Of a DNA stretch of 8,627 nt, positions 6,469 through 8,627 are shown piece after piece; position 1 is the first letter of the stretch, and every line of letters begins with the position of its first letter. A model generated the notes under the pieces. That model was given only the letters and a program-made list of their open reading frames with translations, did not search any database and was not told where the DNA came from. The position numbers and the translations under genes are program-made. Origin of the DNA: CBFGWV01 sp965652545 (GTDB lineage: Bacteria > Pseudomonadota > Gammaproteobacteria > Competibacterales > Competibacteraceae); assembly GCA_965652545.1 (NCBI GenBank), contig CBFGWV010000214.1, forward strand, positions 1-8,627, given 5' to 3'.

Positions 6469-6525
6469 GAGTCTGGTGGTGTGTCCGGGGATGGCCTCGT
6501 TTGGTTGGTCAGGGATGGGGGGTGG

Positions 6526-7407
6526 TTATGGTTTTCCGGCAAGGCGTTCGCTGTTTTGCTTGATGCTCTCGGCGAGGAAATCCAGTACGGCGCGAATGCG
6601 GGCGGTGTTGCGCAGGTCTGGATGGGTGAGTAGCCACAGTTCGGTGGCCAGTGCCGGGATCGGGTGCCCGACTCGCGTCAGTTGGTCGTCGGCGTCGGCC
6701 AGGTAGCAAGGTAGGACGGCCAGCCCGGCGCCGTCGCGCACGGCGGTGTGAAGGCCGAGGACGGTGTCGATGCGGTAGCGGCACTGCGTGTCCAGCCCTT
6801 GTGTGTTCATCCATTGGTGCAGTTCGCGGTAGTCGAGGCTGTCGTCGGGGCCGACCCATGGGGCATCGTCGATGCGGGTGATGTCTTCGCCCCGGCGTGC
6901 GTAGATGGCCTGGGCGATGGTGCCGACACGTCGGCCGATGAGGTTCTCTGGCGGGGTGGATGAGGGGCGTATGGCGATGTCGGCTTCGCGGCGGGTGAGG
7001 TTGAACACGTGGTTGGAGACGGCCACTTCGAGGCGGATGTCGGGGTATGCGGTTTGAAAGGCGGTGAGCAGGGGTGAGAGCAGTCCGGCGAACAAGGTGT
7101 CGGTGGTGGTGATGCGTACGTTGCCTGTCGGCCGAAGGTCGCGCCCGGCGAGGCGTCGTTCGACACCGAGGACTTCGGTTTCGATGCGGCGGGCTGCGGC
7201 GGCGGCTTCGTCGCCGGCGAGGGTGGGGGTGTAGCCGGTTCGCGCGCGCTCGAAGAGGCTCACGCCCAGGCGCTGTTCGATGTCGCGCAGGTGGCGGAAG
7301 ACGGTGGCGTGGCTGGTGGCCAGCCGCCGTCCGGCGCCGGACAGCGTGCCGGTGTCGGCGATGGCCAGGATGATACGCAGGTCATCCCAGGAGAGAGGGT
7401 TGTTCAT
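6526..7407 (-). CDS. LysR-family transcriptional regulator
   Basis: This predicted DNA-binding regulator has 293 residues, normal for the family. Residues 6-65 form the N-terminal winged helix-turn-helix (LSWDDLRIILAIADTGTLSG, then ATSHATVFRHLRDIEQRLGV), ending in the usual LFERARTGYTPTLAG. Residues about 95-285 are the effector-binding domain (NVRITTTDTLFAGLLSPLL, READIAIRP, GAGLAVLPCYLAD). I prefer the ATG at 7407; a TTG at 7428 would add seven residues and overlap the dyad at 7415-7436. Neither start has a clear Shine-Dalgarno. It is transcribed divergently from the quinone-reductase gene at 7501, the classical LysR-target arrangement, so that gene is its probable target, possibly with autoregulation. 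The effector is unknown. Nothing links it specifically to the urt operon downstream. Confidence 0.93.
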   Translation of the reverse strand: MNNPLSWDDLRIILAIADTGTLSGAGRRLATSHATVFRHLRDIEQRLGVSLFERARTGYTPTLAGDEAAAAARRIETEVLGVERRLAGRDLRPTGNVRITTTDTLFAGLLSPLLTAFQTAYPDIRLEVAVSNHVFNLTRREADIAIRPSSTPPENLIGRRVGTIAQAIYARRGEDITRIDDAPWVGPDDSLDYRELHQWMNTQGLDTQCRYRIDTVLGLHTAVRDGAGLAVLPCYLADADDQLTRVGHPIPALATELWLLTHPDLRNTARIRAVLDFLAESIKQNSERLAGKP

Positions 7408-7414
7408 TTTTGCA

Positions 7415-7436
7415 AGCCAGAGTTCCAATTCTGGCT
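7415..7436. promoter_or_regulatory. Interrupted dyad, candidate LysR operator
   Basis: Arms AGCCAGA (7415-7421) and TCTGGCT (7430-7436) are perfectly complementary across 8 bases, with further partial symmetry inside. It lies in the 93-bp divergent gap, immediately upstream of the lysR ATG and 65 bp before the quinone-reductase start. LysR proteins typically bind interrupted dyads at such positions. No convincing -35/-10 pair could be assigned in the gap. Confidence 0.45.
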
Positions 7437-7500
7437 AATTTTAGATCGCTATTGAACAGGGTAGGGTGAGCCAACGGTACACGGACTCGAGGCTGACCCG

Positions 7501-8253
7501 ATGCATGCGCTGATTGTTTATTGCCATCCTGAACCCCACTCGTTCAATGCCGCACTGAAAGCTGTGGCGACTGAGACCCTCGAGCACCTCGGTTATACGG
7601 TCGAGGTGTCGGACTTGTACGCGGAGGGTTTCGACCCGGTGGAGGGTGGTAGGCACTATGCCGATCGCCGGGACCCGGAGTGTTTTGCCGCGCTGGCCGA
7701 GCAGCGGCATGCGAGCAGGGCCGGGACGCTGCCTGCCGATGTGCGGCGGGAGATTGCGCGTTTGGAGCGTGCGGATCTGGTGGTTTTTCAGTTTCCGCTG
7801 TGGTGGCACGCGCAGCCGGCGATGCTCAAGGGCTGGTTCGACCGGGTGTTTGTCAGTGGCGGGTTGTACACCAGCACGATGCGCTACGACCGGGGGTATT
7901 TCCGCGGCCGGCGCGCCATTGTATCGGTAACCTCGGGGGCTCCGGCGGAGGCATTCGGACCCGGAGCCCGCGCGGGGGATGTCGCGGGGTTGCTGTGGCC
8001 GTTTCAGTATTCGCTGCATTACATGGGCTTTACGGTGATGCCGCCGAATTTTTCCTTCGGGGTGCAGGGGCATGGCTACAGCTATCTGTCGGATGAGGCA
8101 CTCAAGACGCATTTGGCCGGGTTGAAGGACCAGTGGCGGCAGCGCCTGGAGGCCCTGGCGACGACCCCGCCGCTGTGGTTTCCGGGTTGGGACGATTGGG
8201 ACGATGGTGGCCGGCTGAAGTGTGGCAAGGCGGAGGCGTGCACGGCGTCCTGA
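7501..8253 (+). CDS. NAD(P)H:quinone oxidoreductase, NQO1/flavodoxin_2 family
   Basis: This predicted cytosolic flavoprotein of 250 residues should transfer two electrons from NAD(P)H to quinones or similar electrophiles. The N-terminal beta strand and phosphate loop MHALIVYCHPEPHSFNAAL (1-19) and the motif FQFPLWWHAQPAMLKGWFDR (96-115) are diagnostic of the NQO1/NQO2/MdaB-like flavodoxin fold. SVTSGAPAEAFGP (142-154) follows as the usual loop near the flavin. The C-terminal tail after about 222 (PLWFPGWDDWDD, then a cysteine-containing end) is family-variable. The ATG at 7501 has GAGG 8 nt upstream (7489-7492). Codon use, with many GGG, CGG and TTT codons, looks less C-ending than in the urt genes. 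It is divergent from lysR, which probably controls it. A long minus-strand frame opposite it is a shadow. The exact substrate cannot be told. Confidence 0.92.
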   Translation: MHALIVYCHPEPHSFNAALKAVATETLEHLGYTVEVSDLYAEGFDPVEGGRHYADRRDPECFAALAEQRHASRAGTLPADVRREIARLERADLVVFQFPLWWHAQPAMLKGWFDRVFVSGGLYTSTMRYDRGYFRGRRAIVSVTSGAPAEAFGPGARAGDVAGLLWPFQYSLHYMGFTVMPPNFSFGVQGHGYSYLSDEALKTHLAGLKDQWRQRLEALATTPPLWFPGWDDWDDGGRLKCGKAEACTAS

Positions 8254-8289
8254 CCGGACTGGCGGCGCTGGGTTAGCGGGGTGAACTCG

Positions 8290-8311
8290 CAGCGACACCA
8301 GGGTGACGCTG
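8290..8311. other. Hairpin after the quinone-reductase gene
   Basis: CAGCGACACC and GGTGACGCTG pair at 9 of 10 positions around a 2-base centre, 37 bp past the stop codon. No T-run follows, so it is not an intrinsic terminator; it may protect the 3' end of the mRNA. Confidence 0.4.
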
Positions 8312-8329
8312 GGTCGGTGCCGGGGTTCC

Positions 8330-8443
8330 GCCTTTGGGACTGGGTGGGGGTGAGTCGGACGCGCTGTGAACACGTCCGTGTGAGCTCGACGGCAGCATCC
8401 ATGCTGCCGACGGTCCGACGCACCCCCACCCAGCCCCAAAGGC
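8330..8443 (+). repeat. Structured intergenic repeat, copy 2, with 31-bp inverted arms
   Basis: The core 8358-8415 matches copy 1 in 57 of 58 bases and carries the same two hairpins. Here the outer arms are long and almost perfect: 8330-8360 pairs with 8413-8443 at 29 of 31 positions. The innermost arm is CGGAC/GTCCG, where copy 1 has CCGAC/GTCGG, a compensatory swap. The element lies 77 bp after the quinone-reductase stop. The strong stem may act as a 3' barrier or terminator-like structure. No protein is encoded, although the minus strand can be mistranslated across the core. Confidence 0.9.
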
Positions 8444-8533
8444 TCGCTTCGGTGGGTGTTCGATGCCAGGTTCGAAGTTCACGAGGAGGCTGTCAAACCG
8501 GCACCCAACACGAATGGGCCACCCCCTGGGATC

Positions 8534-8568
8534 ACCGAGTTGCACTCGGTAGCCGAGCGAAGCTCGGC
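8534..8568. repeat. Two tandem 7-bp hairpins
   Basis: ACCGAGT-TGC-ACTCGGT (8534-8550) and GCCGAGC-GAA-GCTCGGC (8552-8568) are perfect stems with 3-base loops separated by one base. No T-run follows. They may form a REP-like unit or a transcription end for an unseen gene beyond the window. Confidence 0.6.
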
Positions 8569-8627
8569 CAGCCGCCGGATCGAAACCACCAAGCCTGTGT
8601 CGTCGGCGAGTGAACTATCTAAGGCCT

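Larger units (their letters stand above)
6145..6525. other. urtA upstream / lysR downstream intergenic region
   Basis: This 381-bp region has no gene. From urtA outward it holds the ribosome site, the sigma-54 promoter, the NtrC-like sites, a small hairpin with arms GGGGTT (6333-6338) and AACCCC (6347-6352), the structured repeat copy 1, and a G-rich tail up to the lysR stop. No T-tract terminator for lysR is visible; the repeat may serve that role. Confidence 0.7.
8254..8627. other. Gene-free right end of the window
   Basis: These 374 bp contain the 8290-8311 hairpin, structured repeat copy 2 and the tandem hairpins. Apart from these I see nothing codable: the open frames crossing it read through the repeat and lack family motifs or ribosome sites. 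Positions 8569-8627 show no recognisable signal. Confidence 0.6.

Noticed and set aside
7452..7480. TTGAAC ... CGGTAC as a sigma-70 promoter for the quinone-reductase gene
   Set aside because: The spacing of 17 is right, but the -10 match is poor; not supportable by eye.
7441..8439. 332-codon open frame on the minus strand opposite the quinone-reductase gene
   Set aside because: R- and P-rich shadow that starts inside repeat copy 2 and covers the divergent promoter; the opposite strand encodes a clear flavodoxin-fold protein with a ribosome site.
6362..8443. Integron cassette or CRISPR interpretation of the two repeat copies
   Set aside because: Only two copies about 2 kb apart with no integrase, cas genes or regular spacers; the internal hairpins do not show the attC core-site layout.

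Overview
The window is a high-GC bacterial chromosome segment, most likely from a gammaproteobacterium. The evidence is the urtABCDE gene order, the sigma-54/NtrC-type control region, and abundant short palindromic intergenic repeats of kinds I associate with gammaproteobacteria such as Chromatiales, Halomonas-like and Pseudomonas-like groups. The genus cannot be fixed from the sequence alone.

Layout. Positions 1-303 hold no confident gene; they contain a perfect 34-bp inverted repeat (50-83 / 133-166) and a doubtful 48-codon ORF. Positions 304-6144, all on the minus strand, are a complete high-affinity urea ABC transporter operon read as urtA, urtB, urtC, urtD, urtE. The last four genes are tightly coupled (gaps of 2 nt, a 4-nt overlap, 5 nt). 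urtA is separated from urtB by 258 bp that carry a cluster of three REP-like palindromes. Positions 6145-6525 are the urtA control region, with a near-consensus sigma-54 promoter, an NtrC-like enhancer about 100 bp upstream of the predicted start, and one copy of a structured repeat. Positions 6526-7407 (minus) encode a LysR-type regulator. It is divergent from a flavodoxin-fold NAD(P)H:quinone oxidoreductase gene at 7501-8253 (plus), with an interrupted dyad in the 93-bp gap. Positions 8254-8627 hold no gene; they contain a second copy of the structured repeat with very long inverted arms, and two tandem hairpins.

How it works together. UrtA binds urea in the periplasm, UrtB and UrtC form the membrane channel, and UrtD and UrtE hydrolyse ATP. 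The promoter architecture predicts induction under nitrogen limitation through NtrC and RpoN. The REP cluster after urtA is placed where it could keep binding-protein mRNA in excess over the membrane subunits, as known for malE-malF in E. coli. No urease genes lie inside the window. The LysR/quinone-reductase pair looks like an independent redox or electrophile-response module.

The most noteworthy non-coding signal is the two-copy structured repeat. A 58-bp core, identical except for one base, is bordered on both sides by a C-G to G-C compensatory change, which suggests that a folded structure is preserved. I see no undescribed multigene system. The novelty, if any, lies in these repeats and in the promoter region.
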